Positions 44,904 through 56,074 of a DNA stretch of 64,000 bases are shown here, piece after piece. The translations under genes and the position numbers were made by a program. The DNA is from Cylindrobasidium torrendii FP15055 ss-10. Lineage: Eukaryota; Basidiomycota; Agaricomycetes; Agaricales; Physalacriaceae. Under the pieces are notes generated by a model that ran no database searches, had not been told where the DNA came from, and was given only the letters and a program-made list of their open reading frames with translations. The stretch is taken from contig KN880468.1 of NCBI GenBank assembly GCA_000934385.1, forward strand, positions 1 to 64,000, read 5' to 3'. How positions within the stretch are numbered: position 1 is the first letter of the stretch; every line of letters begins with the position of its first letter.

Positions 44904-47378
44904 CGTAGATTTTTCGGTGTTGGTTGAGGTAGTAAAAGTGTTGTTGTGGGCGACGTTAGGTATTCGTGAACGACAGAAAGACGAGACGTTGAAGCGTAGA
45001 GTGAACCAGCACCGGAGAAGAAGGGAGAAAAGTGAAGAGGCCAATCAGATGGCCAAAGCCCTTTATATACCCGGCACTGCTTTTGTCATCTGCTTGTACG
45101 TTGTATAGGGCGCGGCAAGGGTTCATTGTTCTTTGGCTATTGTTCATCGTCGGGAGACACGCGGAGGCAAACAATTCCTTCCGCTCCCGGCCCGATCGCC
45201 GATGGCTGTGCAGAACAATAGACGCCCTTCCACTGAACGAGCAGCTCTTACTGAGATCTGAGAGCTCAAACCTCCAGGCAAGTGCAGTAAATAATTCAGA
45301 AATTCTTCACTAGTCATAGCAGGAAATCGGATTCAAGACTACGTGTGTCAACGCATGCGGGTGTTCGGGCTTGCCTTTGTGTCCAAAAAGGCGGAGTTGT
45401 TCGCCATCCAAATGCGGCATGAACTTTGTTCGCAATTCCACATGTTACCGGACTGCTCGGGCAGATATGTTAGAGATGCGATTCTTGACACCCGCACAAA
45501 ATTTCTACGGACGCCGCGTTATCACGCGTCTCCATACTACAATAACGTATCCATACATAGAATGGAAGGAGTGCAATCATCCAGCGACCATCGCTGAACT
45601 CATCAAGCTGAGCGTCAGCGCCCCGAATGACAAGCAGCGACGCCTCGGCGAACGCCTGCTCTTTCACTGTTGTATCCAGTAAATGACCATGGCCATATTC
45701 TGCCATATTTCACATCCGAATTATCTTCCATTCAAGGGCGTACTACATAGATATCAGTGGGCTTAACTAGAGGAATCATTTCCGGCTTGCAGACTCCCCA
45801 ATTGAATGACACTCGTTGTGAATACTACCAAGTCATCTGCGTCAAACACTCTTGATGATGAAGTACTGTGACCTAAGACGATTGAAGGCGAGGCCTTTTG
45901 ACTTCGTCATGCTGAAGATGCTGTGTTTGCACCATAATCAGCAATACAGGAGTATGACCTGCCAACACTTTGGCCAGTGCCGTCGATATTGGGGAAGTTG
46001 TGTCATTCATGACTGAGCGCATCTAGAGCTCCCTTTTGCACTCAAGATCATGTACAGCGCAGTCAGGTCGAAGCGGCATCTAGTAGTGTGTTGAGCGTCG
46101 AACGTTGAAGCCTACAGTTCATGACCGCGGAGAAAGATGATCTGAAACGCGGGGGGTGTATAACAGTGCCGTTGAGTTACTGTACCCCTGGTCACCTTTA
46201 TACCTTGAAGCTTATATCTCTGTCACTATGCCGAGGCACAAACCAATCCGGGAGTTCAATCGTAGACTATCCCGAGGGCGGCGGGGCATACAGCCTCGTT
46301 AATCTTACCATTACAAACGACGTCCACCCCCGCACCGTCCGAGGGGATAGCATACATACTAACTGTAGAACAGACGTACAAGTTATGCGTGCTCAAGTAT
46401 GTGACTGCGGAAATTTTCAATTCAGTCCCTTGTCTCGCAACATTCATCTCCTGGTTTTCAGGGCTGAGATCGGTAGTAGTCGTCCTTTCTCACGTACTCA
46501 ATCCGACTTACAGAGACCCGACTGGCAGCTGTCTGCCCGATTAGGCGCATTCGGGAATCACCGAGGCTGACTTGTCAACGTGATCGTGGCGAAGCACGCC
46601 TGTTGGAAACGACGATGTTGATGAGTTCAGTGTCACAATTTTGTAATCTCCAGTCGACACCGAGCTCTTCCTAGACCTCGTGAAGTAATTTTCAGCTCAT
46701 TACATAAGAATCACAACCTCCTACCGCGCCTCACCCAACACCTGCCTAACGCATTTTCTCTTCATCCCTGAGAGCGCATTCTTCATATCCCGGGGCCCCC
46801 TCCAGTGTCGTGTCCGTTGCGATCGTCATCGCGGTACCAAAGGATTTGCATTGGCGGGCGCATGTAGAGCACAACGTGGCCTTGGCCAGGGCTCAGCGCC
46901 ACATAGGTATTTATCCGTCTACTCAGTGTTGTTCACCCTATACTCACCTTACATGGACGTTGTCAGAAAGAGCACAAAAAATAACCACTTTCATTTTGTT
47001 CCTATCATTATCTGTCTCCGTGAAACTGCGCAAATTGGACGTGCAACCAGCTGTGCAACATGCCTCAAGTCTAAGCAAGCTACGTTCGGGCAGACAGTGC
47101 GAGTATCAAGGACTTTCGGACTCTGACAACGCCTGCAGATGCTTGTCTGCTATACACGAGTGTGAAAGATAACTGATGCGTACCGGCAAGCCGTTGAATG
47201 ACATCGTGTATTACATTTCGGCGTTCCCTTTACGAGGAACCAGCCACCTTGTGCGCGACTCAATCGGTATAGACTCGAGTGTTTTGTTCAAATAACATTC
47301 GAGTGGGACGCGACGGAGGCGTTAGTCCATACCACGCGACTCCGGTCGAATCGTAGAAGTGCATTGGGAATGGATATG
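44904..47378. other. Intergenic, no gene recognised
   Basis: About 2.5 kb. A TATATAA box for the four-TM gene lies at 45063-45069 (minus). The frames in the rest are short and unrelated to known domains; a weak Cys-containing frame near 47050 is discussed under rejected items. Confidence 0.45.
45063..45069 (-). promoter_or_regulatory. TATA box of the four-TM gene
   Basis: TATATAA on the minus strand, 160 bp upstream of the ATG at 44903. Confidence 0.45.
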
Positions 47379-47385
47379 TATAAAA
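47379..47385 (+). promoter_or_regulatory. TATA box of FAD monooxygenase 3
   Basis: TATAAAA, 77 bp upstream of the ATG at 47456. Confidence 0.6.
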
Positions 47386-47455
47386 GTAGGGGCAGTAGAA
47401 GTGCATCCGAATCCTGTTCCCATTGTCTTCATCTCTTTTCTTCATCACTTTCATC

Positions 47456-49295
47456 ATGCCACGGTTCAGAGTCGCTGTTTGGTGCGTCCTACTTGAAGAG
47501 TTTATGCGCATCATGCTGAAGATACAACAGCGGGGCAGGCATTGGCGGACTGCTAGCCGCAGTTGCTTTATCAAAACATGAAGACATCGAGCTCGACCTG
47601 TACGAAGGCGCTAGTAGACTAGCTGAGGTTGGTGCTGGAGTGGGTATGTTTCCTAGTAAGTCATGTCGACATCCGGATCCTCTTCGTTGGCTAAACACAG
47701 TGACAGGACCATGGAGGATCCTGGAGCAGCTTGGTCTCGACGAAGACTTGCTGAAGACCACTGTCAGGCCAGGTAAAGGCCCAGGTTGGCCCTCATTCCC
47801 GTACATTCCCTCCTGTTTCTAAGACGAGCACCAGTGCCATCATTTACCTATCGAAAGGCCGACGCAGTAGTCGAGGGTACGGAGGTTTACACTTTGGTTA
47901 TGCAAGGTACTACGCACCGTTCCCCACGCCGACAAGCATAATGATTAGCTTGCAGGTGGAGTGACTCCGCTTCACAGAGCCGATTTCCAGAATACACTGC
48001 TCCGTCATTTGCCATCGCATTATAGACTTCATACCTCGAAGCGCCTCAAGTTCTATACGCAAGACAAAGACGGCGTGACGCTTACCTTTGAGGACGGCTC
48101 GACCGCTATCTGTGATGTGCTTCTTGCCGCGGATGGGATGAAGTCCGCCGCACGAGCACAGTTCTTGCACGACCTTGCATCCAATGCCCCGGAAGCCGCA
48201 ACGGCAGAGAGTTTGCTCTCATGTGTCCCGCCAGTATGGACTGGAATAACGGCCTACCGCGCGCTGATTCCAGCCGACAAACTTCGTCGTTGCGCTCCCC
48301 ATCACCCAGCGTTAACACGGCAGATGCATGTTCGTTCTATCCTAACAATATCATCCAGACCTTACTTACGAACCCACAGTATTTTGGCAAGGACGGCGTA
48401 CGCTCTACCTTCGGCGTCTTAGGCGGGCCGCTGCTGAACTTGATCATTCTAGGTCCTTGTCGCGTATCCCATCATGAATGGTGAAGTCGTTAACTTTGCG
48501 GCGTTCACAGCACGGCACGACTTGGAAGGCACACCCTATGAAAGCGCCTGGTTTGAACAGGTCGGTGTGAGCGAATTTGCGTCCGTCTTTGCCAACTGGG
48601 AAACGGACATTCAGACACTCATCCAGGTATGTACACGCCCGACTCCACAGGTATTGTCTGGTCAGTTGACACACGCTCCGCTTGTCTAGTGCGTTGAGAA
48701 ACCATTGAGATGGGCCATTCATACTGTCAAACCACTGGGTACTTTCGTATCTGGACGAGTAGCTCTGCTCGGGGATGCAGTATGTCCACTCCATTTTTAG
48801 TTGCTCCTCAAACTGATGCCTCCTCAGGCGCACGCTATGCACCCAAATCAAGGCGCAGGCGCAGGACAAGCTGTTGAAGTATGCCTTTGCTGCGTCCATT
48901 ACACCAATCTCATTGTTCACATAGGACGCATATATGTTGGCCACCATTCTAGGGCATCCATCCACACACAAAGGCAATCTGGAAAAGGCGCTGTCGGTAT
49001 ACGATGCCGTGCGTCGACCATTCTCACAGCACGTCGCACGGATGTCGCGTTTTGCGGCTCAGATTGGAACCCTCAACTGGCCAGAAGGTCTGCCCAACAA
49101 CCTCGACGAGCTCGAAGGAGACGAGTGGTTGCGGGTCATCAGGAAAGTACCGGAGACTGCTGCAGCAAATTGGGAGTGGGGTGCGTCTGAGTTTCCCGTC
49201 TGGTGAGGCATGAATTGACGACATTGTTTGTAGCATGGCTTACTACAATTGACGACGACGTCGAGCGCGCCCTGCATATGCTTGAATCCTGGTAA
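47456..49295 (+). CDS. Class A FAD-dependent monooxygenase 3
   Basis: Eleven exons in the same layout as paralogues 1 and 2. Exon 1 is 47456-47481 (26 nt), exon 2 47531-47655 (125 nt, same length as in paralogue 1), the 18-nt micro-exon 48380-48397 encodes YFGKDG, and the stop is at 49293-49295. FAD motif CGAGIGGLLAAVALS, then EVGAGVGMFPRPWRILEQLG, CDVLLAADGMKSAAR (DG motif) and RVALLGDAAHAMHPNQGAGA (GD motif). The C-terminus is TIDDDVERALHMLESW. Group A flavoprotein hydroxylase fold; NAD(P)H and O2 dependent; substrate unknown. No inactivating change was seen on splicing. Confidence 0.92.
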
Positions 49296-49615
49296 CGCGA
49301 GTATGGCCATATTGCTTCTTCTTGGATATCGTCATCGCCAACTACTGTACTACCGCCTCATTGATCCTTTGACATATGTTATGTATTTATCTATGTATTT
49401 ATTTCGTGTATATCTTGAACGCATATCTGATTTGGATTCTGTCACACTGCATTACACTCAGTAAGCTCAAGGGTATTTCGTGCAAAAACATAAGATATCA
49501 TTAAATTATGCGGAAGCCCGCATCTAGTTGACACCTAGCTAGGTGATTATATCTATACACCAACCCATTAAAAAACATGAAAGAAGTCCATTAATATTTA
49601 TACAACAACGCCATT
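49296..49615. other. Intergenic between converging genes
   Basis: About 320 bp, AT-rich 3' flanks. Nothing else seen. Confidence 0.5.
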
Positions 49616-50658
49616 TCAAGCTTTCCAATAGCAGGCCTGCTCCTCGAGGTTGGCCAAGTCAATTATACGGCACGGCTTCGGTTTGTGCACATGCAGTGTC
49701 GACTGTCCAGGAGCAATGTATCGCTCTCGAGAAGCCCTCGGGATCTCAGGATCAGCTGCAGGATTCCACGCAGCAGGAGCGGGAACCTTAGGCTTAGGCT
49801 TGGGAGCTTCCCATGACGCAGGAGCCGGGCGCGGGCGCACTGGGGCAGTGAACATCTGTGTCGGAATATCGCTGAGTCGCGTGTTGCGGTCCCAGGACTT
49901 GCTCGAGGAGAACGTGAAGAGCGACTGCAGGGCGCGCGACGCGGTTGGGTTTGAGCCTGTTTCGGAGGCAGAGGTGCGGAAGAGTTTGGACCAGGAGGCT
50001 TGACGCGCTGCGTCGATGTAAATGGTGCCGTTTGCGGAGACGTGATGCCTTATGTTCTCGCGCACGGTCACATACTCCTCATAGTCTTTCAAACCGCTCA
50101 GATACATGCTACAAACAATTGTTAGTTCGTCGGTGCGTGAGAGTCACAGGTTGAACGTACTTGTGGGTTACGTCGCAAGCATAGGCGGATTTGCAGTTCT
50201 CTGCGGCGAGGATATAGCACATACGAATGACAAGGCAAACTTGTTTTAAGGACTTCTTCGATTCAATCAAATCGTTGAAGAGCGAGGATTTGTTGCAGAA
50301 GCGCCACATGTATACCAGAGTGTGCAGAAGAATGGATGGTGTTGTTTGACGCGAATCGATGAGTTGGAGGAAGACCGCCTGAAGAGTTGCATGCGCAGAC
50401 GAAAACATGAACATCCTGTCGCTATATCAGAGCAGCTCGACGTGTTATATGACACGGGACTTACACATTGTCAAGAGGCAGATCCCTGTCGGTGAAGACG
50501 CGGAAAGCGTACACAGTCATCCATGCCGCAATATCGTTTCGCGGTTTGGCAACGCGACGAACTCCAGTCGAGAAAGAGCTCGAAGTTGAGCTGGAGGAAG
50601 GACTCGGAGACCGGTCATCCACAAGACGGAAGTCGCGATAGTCAACTGGGGAGGACAT
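49616..50658 (-). CDS. Helical protein of unknown function, paralogue A (weakly cyclin-like)
   Basis: Three exons: 50658-50465, 50415-50161, 50108-49616 (942 nt, 313 aa). Start MSSPVDYRDFRLVDDRSPSP, then a Ser-rich stretch, then predicted helices (WMTVYAFRVFTDRDLPLDN, ATLQAVFLQLID, LLHTLVYMWRFCNK, VCLVIRMCYILAAENC) that look like a single helical bundle of the size of a cyclin box. The C-terminal 120 residues are Pro/Ala-rich with PAAWNPAADPEIPRASRERY. A diverged paralogue lies at 60.2-61.3 kb with the same intron phases and an exon 2 of the same 255 nt. Cyclin-like is only a guess from helix pattern. Confidence 0.65.
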
Positions 50659-50751
50659 GGCTCTGGTAGACAATCAATGTCGGAGGAAGATAGAGCGTAT
50701 TCCTGAGGGGGGAAAGCCGTGGATGAAAGTGAGAGACCACCGGGCTTGGAC

Positions 50752-50758
50752 TTATATA
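50752..50758 (-). promoter_or_regulatory. TATA box of the 49616-50658 gene
   Basis: TATATAA on the minus strand, 94 bp upstream of the ATG at 50658. Confidence 0.5.
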
Positions 50759-51383
50759 CACTATCCAACAAGCTCTTTGTTCAGGCAAAGACCGCGCCAC
50801 CTATGTTTAACAAAGTCCCAGGGACCAACTGACATGGTCCCACAAACAACAAAACACGTTGTTACCCAGTGTTCGTAGACAAATAGCCAGGACGATGCAT
50901 GTAATGTGGATAGATATCGACGGACAAAGCAGTGAACCCGAACCTTTGACTTGCGACGACATCAACCTGCGATTCATGCTGCTTCTGGTAAGAATTCTGC
51001 GACAACAGATATCCGTCTCTTTTTTGGGACCCACAATACGACCTATGCGTAACCGTCCTTTGGTTCAATTGTCGTATCGTCGAGTTGCACGCATATGTAT
51101 GTCTTTGTCTGGTACACGGCCTAAAATGTGTATTTAGTAGCATAGACCAATACGTCGGACAATATGAAGGGACGTGGAATTGTCTTGAATGCAGGGATGT
51201 AAGCAGGTTGCGTAGGTTCAAGATAAGCAGGGAGCAGTCTCGAGTCAGACCATAAGGTGCGCCATGGAAAAAGCCATTGCAGAAGATTAGGACTATTGAA
51301 CGGAGGAAATAATATAAGCCAGCATACTGAAACCATGTTAGAATCATCGTCAACAGGGTTGGTAAGAAACGCACCTCCAATAC
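50759..51383. other. Intergenic, nothing recognised
   Basis: About 625 bp upstream of paralogue A. A 172-codon minus frame (50862-51380) lacks an ATG start and any coding character. Confidence 0.45.
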
Positions 51384-51766
51384 TCATTGTGTGCTCATGA
51401 AATTCCTCTCCTTAATCTTCTTCTTGTTCTCCAGACGCCGGTCGCGCCTCTCCTTCTTCCCTCCCGGTCCATCATCAGGCAGCACTTTGGGTGTCAACAC
51501 ATTCCAGAGCCAGTCCGGGTATTCACTGTCAGGCTTCGCAAGTACTGGAGGCTGGTCTTTGAGGTAGTTCAAGCCCTCGAGGACTGTGTCTGGAAGACAC
51601 GAAGATTTTGCAATTGCTAGAGAACAATGAGTATGCCTCGGGAGAGTGGAGGCAGAATTGACGCGCCTGGACGGCCCGAAGGAGCCGGCGTCGGGGCTGG
51701 TGTTGAGTACGCGCGCGTCGTCTGGCGCACTGTCTGGCGGAGCGCAACACTGCACGGTCTGAACAT
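51384..51766 (-). CDS. Mitochondrial large-subunit ribosomal protein mL54
   Basis: The C-terminal block LEGLNYLKDQPPVLAKPDSE then YPDWLWNVL, and the basic end RRLENKKKIKERNF, are the signature of mL54 (yeast Mrpl37). The N-terminus is a mitochondrial presequence (MFRPCSVALRQTVRQTTRAY) read in another frame, so one intron must join them. My best choice runs from a weak donor near 51673 (gtccag) to the acceptor ttctctag at about 51618, leaving ...TPAPSG joined to IAKSSCLPDTVLEGLNYL; the exact junction is uncertain. The role is structural, in the mitoribosome large subunit. The start ATG is at 51766. Confidence 0.8.
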
Positions 51767-52006
51767 GGTGGTCCGAAATGATTGAGCGGGTGATCGAATC
51801 ACTTCCGAAATGCGTGCCGCCCCTGCCGAGTACTGTGGCGGGTACTTAGGGAATTGAGACCATGTTAAGATGTATCATATATAGGCATATCAAAGTATAC
51901 AGCGGTATCCAAATACATGCATAGTCCTGACCAAAATACTAATCTCGAAAGCGACATAGAGATAGAAATAGTGTACCAAACGAACTCCCATCTGTGGTTC
52001 GTTTCC

Positions 52007-53880
52007 TCATCCCTTGGAAGTTCTTGCCTTCCTCTTCTTCGGCGCTGCCTCCACCTCACCCTCATCTTGATCCACGCTCACTGTCCTACTTTGTCGCCTT
52101 GCGTCCCCTTCCGCCGCCCTTGCTTGGACAAAGAACAGTTTCGAGTCCCTCTCCGCAACGTTCTCAAGGGAGTACGTATTCCCACGCGGGACAATAAACG
52201 CGGAGCCCTGGCAGAGCAGCATTGCTTTCTGATGCACCCGGAGATTGATCGCGCCTTCGATGAGATAGAATATCTAAGAGGATGTGAGCAAGAAAGCCGA
52301 GAATGTAGAATAAACGCACGAAGGTATTATCATTGGTACTCTTCGTCTGTTTGCGTTTCCCAACAGGAATCACCAACTTGCCAGCAGCCAGTTTGTTCCC
52401 TTCTCCAAACAACCTTGCATACAGCCATTCTTGCCCTTTCGGTGCTGTTGGATCAATCATATTCGCTGTGAACGCGACCTCTATAAACAAGGATTAACAT
52501 TCGAAGCGAAGCAAGCGGATAAAACAGCGTACGCATCTCCTCAATCTCGTCGGTCGGCCATACCTTCACATCTGCATGCACTTCCGTCTCATCATCCCAA
52601 CCCGCCTCTGGATTGAGTATAGCTTCTGCTTCAACCTCCGGGGCATCAATTTGGGACGGCCGCTTGCGCTTTCTCGTTGTTTTCTTCTTGCCCAAAGGCG
52701 GTAGCTCAGGTTTGGGTTCGCGCCGATATTCAAGAATAGGAGCGGTAAACACTTTCGCATCGGGGTCGGGGCGACCATAGACAACACGCTCGCCACGCCA
52801 CCACTCCAGCGGCTTGATATGAAGGCGCCCACTGCGACGAACGCCCGGGGGAACATCTGTTTGCACTTAGCCAGAGCCATCTAAGTAAACAAACGCACGT
52901 ACCTCTATTCTCTTTCTTGCTGACAGGAATGATCTTGACTTTGGGTTTGGGCTCCGCTGCCTTCTTCTCCTTCTGCTTCTTCGGTCGCGGCGTCTCTTCT
53001 GGTTGCTCCTCCTCCTCGTCAAACTGTGTATCGACGTTTGTCAGGTCGTTTGCGATCTGATCCTCCATCTCATATTCAGGCTCAGGTTCTGGCTCATGAG
53101 TGCGCGCCGAGCCCTTGCCCTTATCCTTCCCTTTCGACTTGGGCGGGGTAATTTGGTCGTCGGAGTCTGGTGGAAGAAGGTCCTCCTCTTGATTGTGCGT
53201 TTCCTCCTCCTCCTCGTCCTGATCAAGCTCTTGGAAGGACCTATGTTCTGGGAAGCTGTCGTTGAAGGATAGTTGGTCGTCATCGAATGGGTCGTCGGCG
53301 CCGTCATTGCGGCTGGGTTCGTCCATGTCTTCATCATCGTCGAAGAACGTACCAGCCGCGATAGCTTCAGAAAGACGGGATGGGCGAGCATTTCGACTGC
53401 TGCGGGAGTTGGGCCCACGGGGAGAGGGGAGTTTATCATAGTCCACACGGGCCACTGAACGGGATGTTGAAGCAGCTGTACGACGAGATATATCCGCTTT
53501 GGCAGTAGTTTGATAATGAATAGGTGCTATCGATCAAGCATCAGCGCATATACGTGGGAATCAAGCACGAACAAAGACGCACTTTGGTCCAGTTCCATGG
53601 ATACCTCTCCATCGCTAGGTTCGTCCGGAGCAAGTGAAGGCGCGCGAGACTTTGCCGGAGTCTTCCGAATCTTCTTGCGCTTGTTTGGCGGAGTACGAGG
53701 ATCCTTCTGGAGCATCACCTCGTCGAAATCTTCAAACCCATCTGAATGACGCTCGACCGGGCGAATGAGCACTCCCGTCCGTTTCCCAACCGCGAGCTGA
53801 TCACCGCGGTACGGCTTGTACGGCTTCTCATTTCGCCTGAAGGCTGAGCCCGTACTGCTCCTTCGCGGCGTTGTTGGCAT
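52007..53880 (-). CDS. MIF2: CENP-C / Mif2 inner kinetochore protein
   Basis: Five exons: 53880-53583, 53526-52903, 52856-52533, 52480-52320, 52273-52007 (1674 nt, 557 aa). The N-terminus (MPTTPRRSSTGSAFRRNEKP, then GDQLAVGKRTGVLI and DGFEDFDEV) matches the Mif2 N-terminal region. A long acidic/basic disordered region follows. The CENP-C motif RRSGRLHIKPLEWWRGERVV precedes VYGRPDPDAKVF, and a C-terminal cupin carries GKLVIPVGKRKQTKSTNDNT and LCQGSAFIVPRGNTYSLENV. In this family the motif binds the centromeric CENP-A nucleosome and the cupin dimerises the protein, linking the centromere to the Mis12 complex. The cupin is followed by a basic tail ending KKRKARTSKG. Confidence 0.93.
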
Positions 53881-54206
53881 CGAAAGCGAGGCTGCTCTTG
53901 CTAGCAGTGAGGATAGTTTGGGCTCGTGGCAATTTGATCGCGTCTCGTTGTGTTTATCATGACCGTCTACACGTGATCGAAAATGGCCGCTCGTGCCGAA
54001 CAGCGAGTCGGTGCCGTTGGCGGTCGTCTGTTTCCAAGCAGAATCGGACTCAACCTGAACTGGATAACACGTAGTCATGTTCAGTGTGACTACGAAGACA
54101 TTGTCCAAAGATAGGCAATATCTTGACACAGCAACGAAGACTCCGTTAACGGTTAGGGCACCGAGGTGAGTGGCATGAATATTATAATAATTATATTACG
54201 GGTATG
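53881..54206. other. 5' flank of CENP-C and 3' flank of the thiouridylase
   Basis: About 325 bp. The frame of CENP-C stays open upstream to 54129 but its sequence is not convincing coding; probably 5' UTR. Confidence 0.45.
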
Positions 54207-56074
54207 TTACTGCTGGCGTTCATAGCTTCGTTCAAGTTTATTTATACCAGATAATCGACGACGTGGAGGTGGTTTAACATGTTCACTGGGCATTGACATC
54301 CCAACCGGTTTCCAGTCCAATCCGGTATCCGCTGCACTTGCTCGCGACTGACCAGCACGAGGCTTAGATGAAGATACTTCAGTGTGCGGCAACGACTTCT
54401 GGCCCGCCGAAGGCGGCAAATTCTGTGGAAAGAAAGGCGTCTGCTTTGGCTTGCTCCTCCGAGCGTCATATCCCTCTGCATGCTCTCCAGATACCGGAAG
54501 CACAGGCTTTGGACCAGACTTGCGTTGGTAATCTCGTCGACTCCGATATGGAGGCTTCACCACCCTCACATCCAGAGCTGGGGCCACTACATGCGTTGGC
54601 GGCGGTATCGTCCCAGACCCCAAGACCGCACCCATACTGTCCCACATGCTGACTGCTTGACCAGGTGCTACACCGGTCTGCGCCTCATCGAGGATAACCT
54701 CCAGGCCTCCTCCGTCAATGGATCGAAGAGTGCAAGGAACCTCGGGCATACGATGTCGAATCTTTGCGGTCCCCCGGATTTCGGTCCCGTGCACGAAGCC
54801 TTCTGGGGGTGTATCTTTCCACAGCCATTCCCAGTCAGTCGGACGGAAGGTATCTCGAAGGAGCGCAGGATGCCTGATTAGAGATGAGACAGAGTACAAT
54901 ACAAGACCGAGAGACCTACCCTCCGCGTGCGATGTACACCGTATTGGTTTTCGGATCCTTATGGGTCACATACATCTTCTCAGGCATCCCTCGCAATCGC
55001 GGTTTCTGGCCCTCTGTGAGCGTCCACAGACCGGTGTGCGTTCCTACACGTCTGCCTGTTTCCATGTCCACCACAGGACCATCCTTGGGTTGAATGTAGG
55101 CATCTACAGACGTTAGCACATCATTCGGGGTGGGAAGAAAGTACACACTGAGGAAGTCGTGGAACTTGCCCCGCTCGCCAACGAAGCAGAGGCCCATGCT
55201 CTCTGGCCTGTCGGCGGTGGGCAGGTTGTACTCGTGTGCAAGCTCGATGACTCTCCGCTTTGTGAGGTGGCCGATAGGAAATATAGACCGCGCAAGACCA
55301 GCTTCTGGCATAGTCGACATATAGTAGGATTGATCTTTCAATGGGTCTGCCGAGCGTAGCAAGAGCGGTCGCGGAGGGTCTCCCATTGACCAGCCTTTAC
55401 GAGCATAATGACCTGCTTGGCATGAGGAAGAGTTCTTGAATGCAGATGTTATGTTGCTTGCCAGTCGCAAACCACGATTTCTGATCGGGGAGATGTTCAA
55501 GTAGTTCGCCAAACTTGATTTCCCTGAACATAGATTAGACAGGTACACTAGAGGATATACTGTGACGCGCCTATTGCACCAGACGTCCGGATTCGGTGTC
55601 TGACCACTTTCCCAGACCCTGAGCGCTGGTTCAAAGACGCGATTCCAGTATTGTTTTGTCAAATCAATCTATGCAAATTGAGTAGGGTACGCGGCGGTAT
55701 TGCACATCACGCACCATTTGGCATGGGATATCAAGTAGCTTGCAGACAGCCTGAACATCCTTCCAGTCCTTCTCCCATTCACATCCTGTTCCATTGCTAT
55801 CAGTCGCAAGCTCGTCACGAGTATCCCAATTTCGCATAAACACTGCCGATAAATCATAATCCTCGTTGGCTAGCAAGCGCGCGACAACGCTGGAATCGAC
55901 ACCGCCCGACATGCCTATAATGACTACAGCCCGAGATTAATATCGTTTGAGGGGGTTTAACATACAACACGCACCTTTGTCGCCCTTCTTTGGCCAATAC
56001 CCATGTGGCTGGGCGGAGGTGCTCACTCGGCGCGTCCATGTCCGTTTGACGACCACGCTTGTACACCGAAACAT
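54207..56074 (-). CDS. SLM3: Mitochondrial tRNA-specific 2-thiouridylase (MnmA/Slm3/MTU1)
   Basis: Seven exons: 56074-55975, 55923-55715, 55668-55571, 55523-55462, 55412-55149, 55103-54920, 54873-54207 (1584 nt, 527 aa). A mitochondrial presequence (MFRCTSVVVKRTWTRRVSTS) is followed by the PP-loop IIGMSGGVDSSVVARLL, the first active Cys in [27 protein letters not shown], and the second Cys in SMGLCFVGERGKFHDF. It puts sulfur on the wobble uridine (position 34) of mitochondrial tRNAs for Lys, Glu and Gln. Introns 3 and 4 (55570-55524 and 55461-55413) have GC instead of GT donors; the frame and CNREIKFG and ATGHYAR are only restored that way. About 130 residues of basic, low-complexity sequence extend past the usual end (after DSMGAVLGSGTI). 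Confidence 0.93.

Noticed and set aside
46980..47170. Possible Zn2Cys6 cluster fragment (CATCLKSK and SGRQCEYQ in two frames)
   Set aside because: The pieces lie in different frames without splice sites, lack the RKxKCD core and have no downstream regulator domain. Chance or very old relic.
50862..51380. 172-codon minus frame between paralogue A and mL54
   Set aside because: It begins from a non-ATG codon, has a composition rich in Tyr/His/Arg/Ser typical of random frames, and shows no domain.
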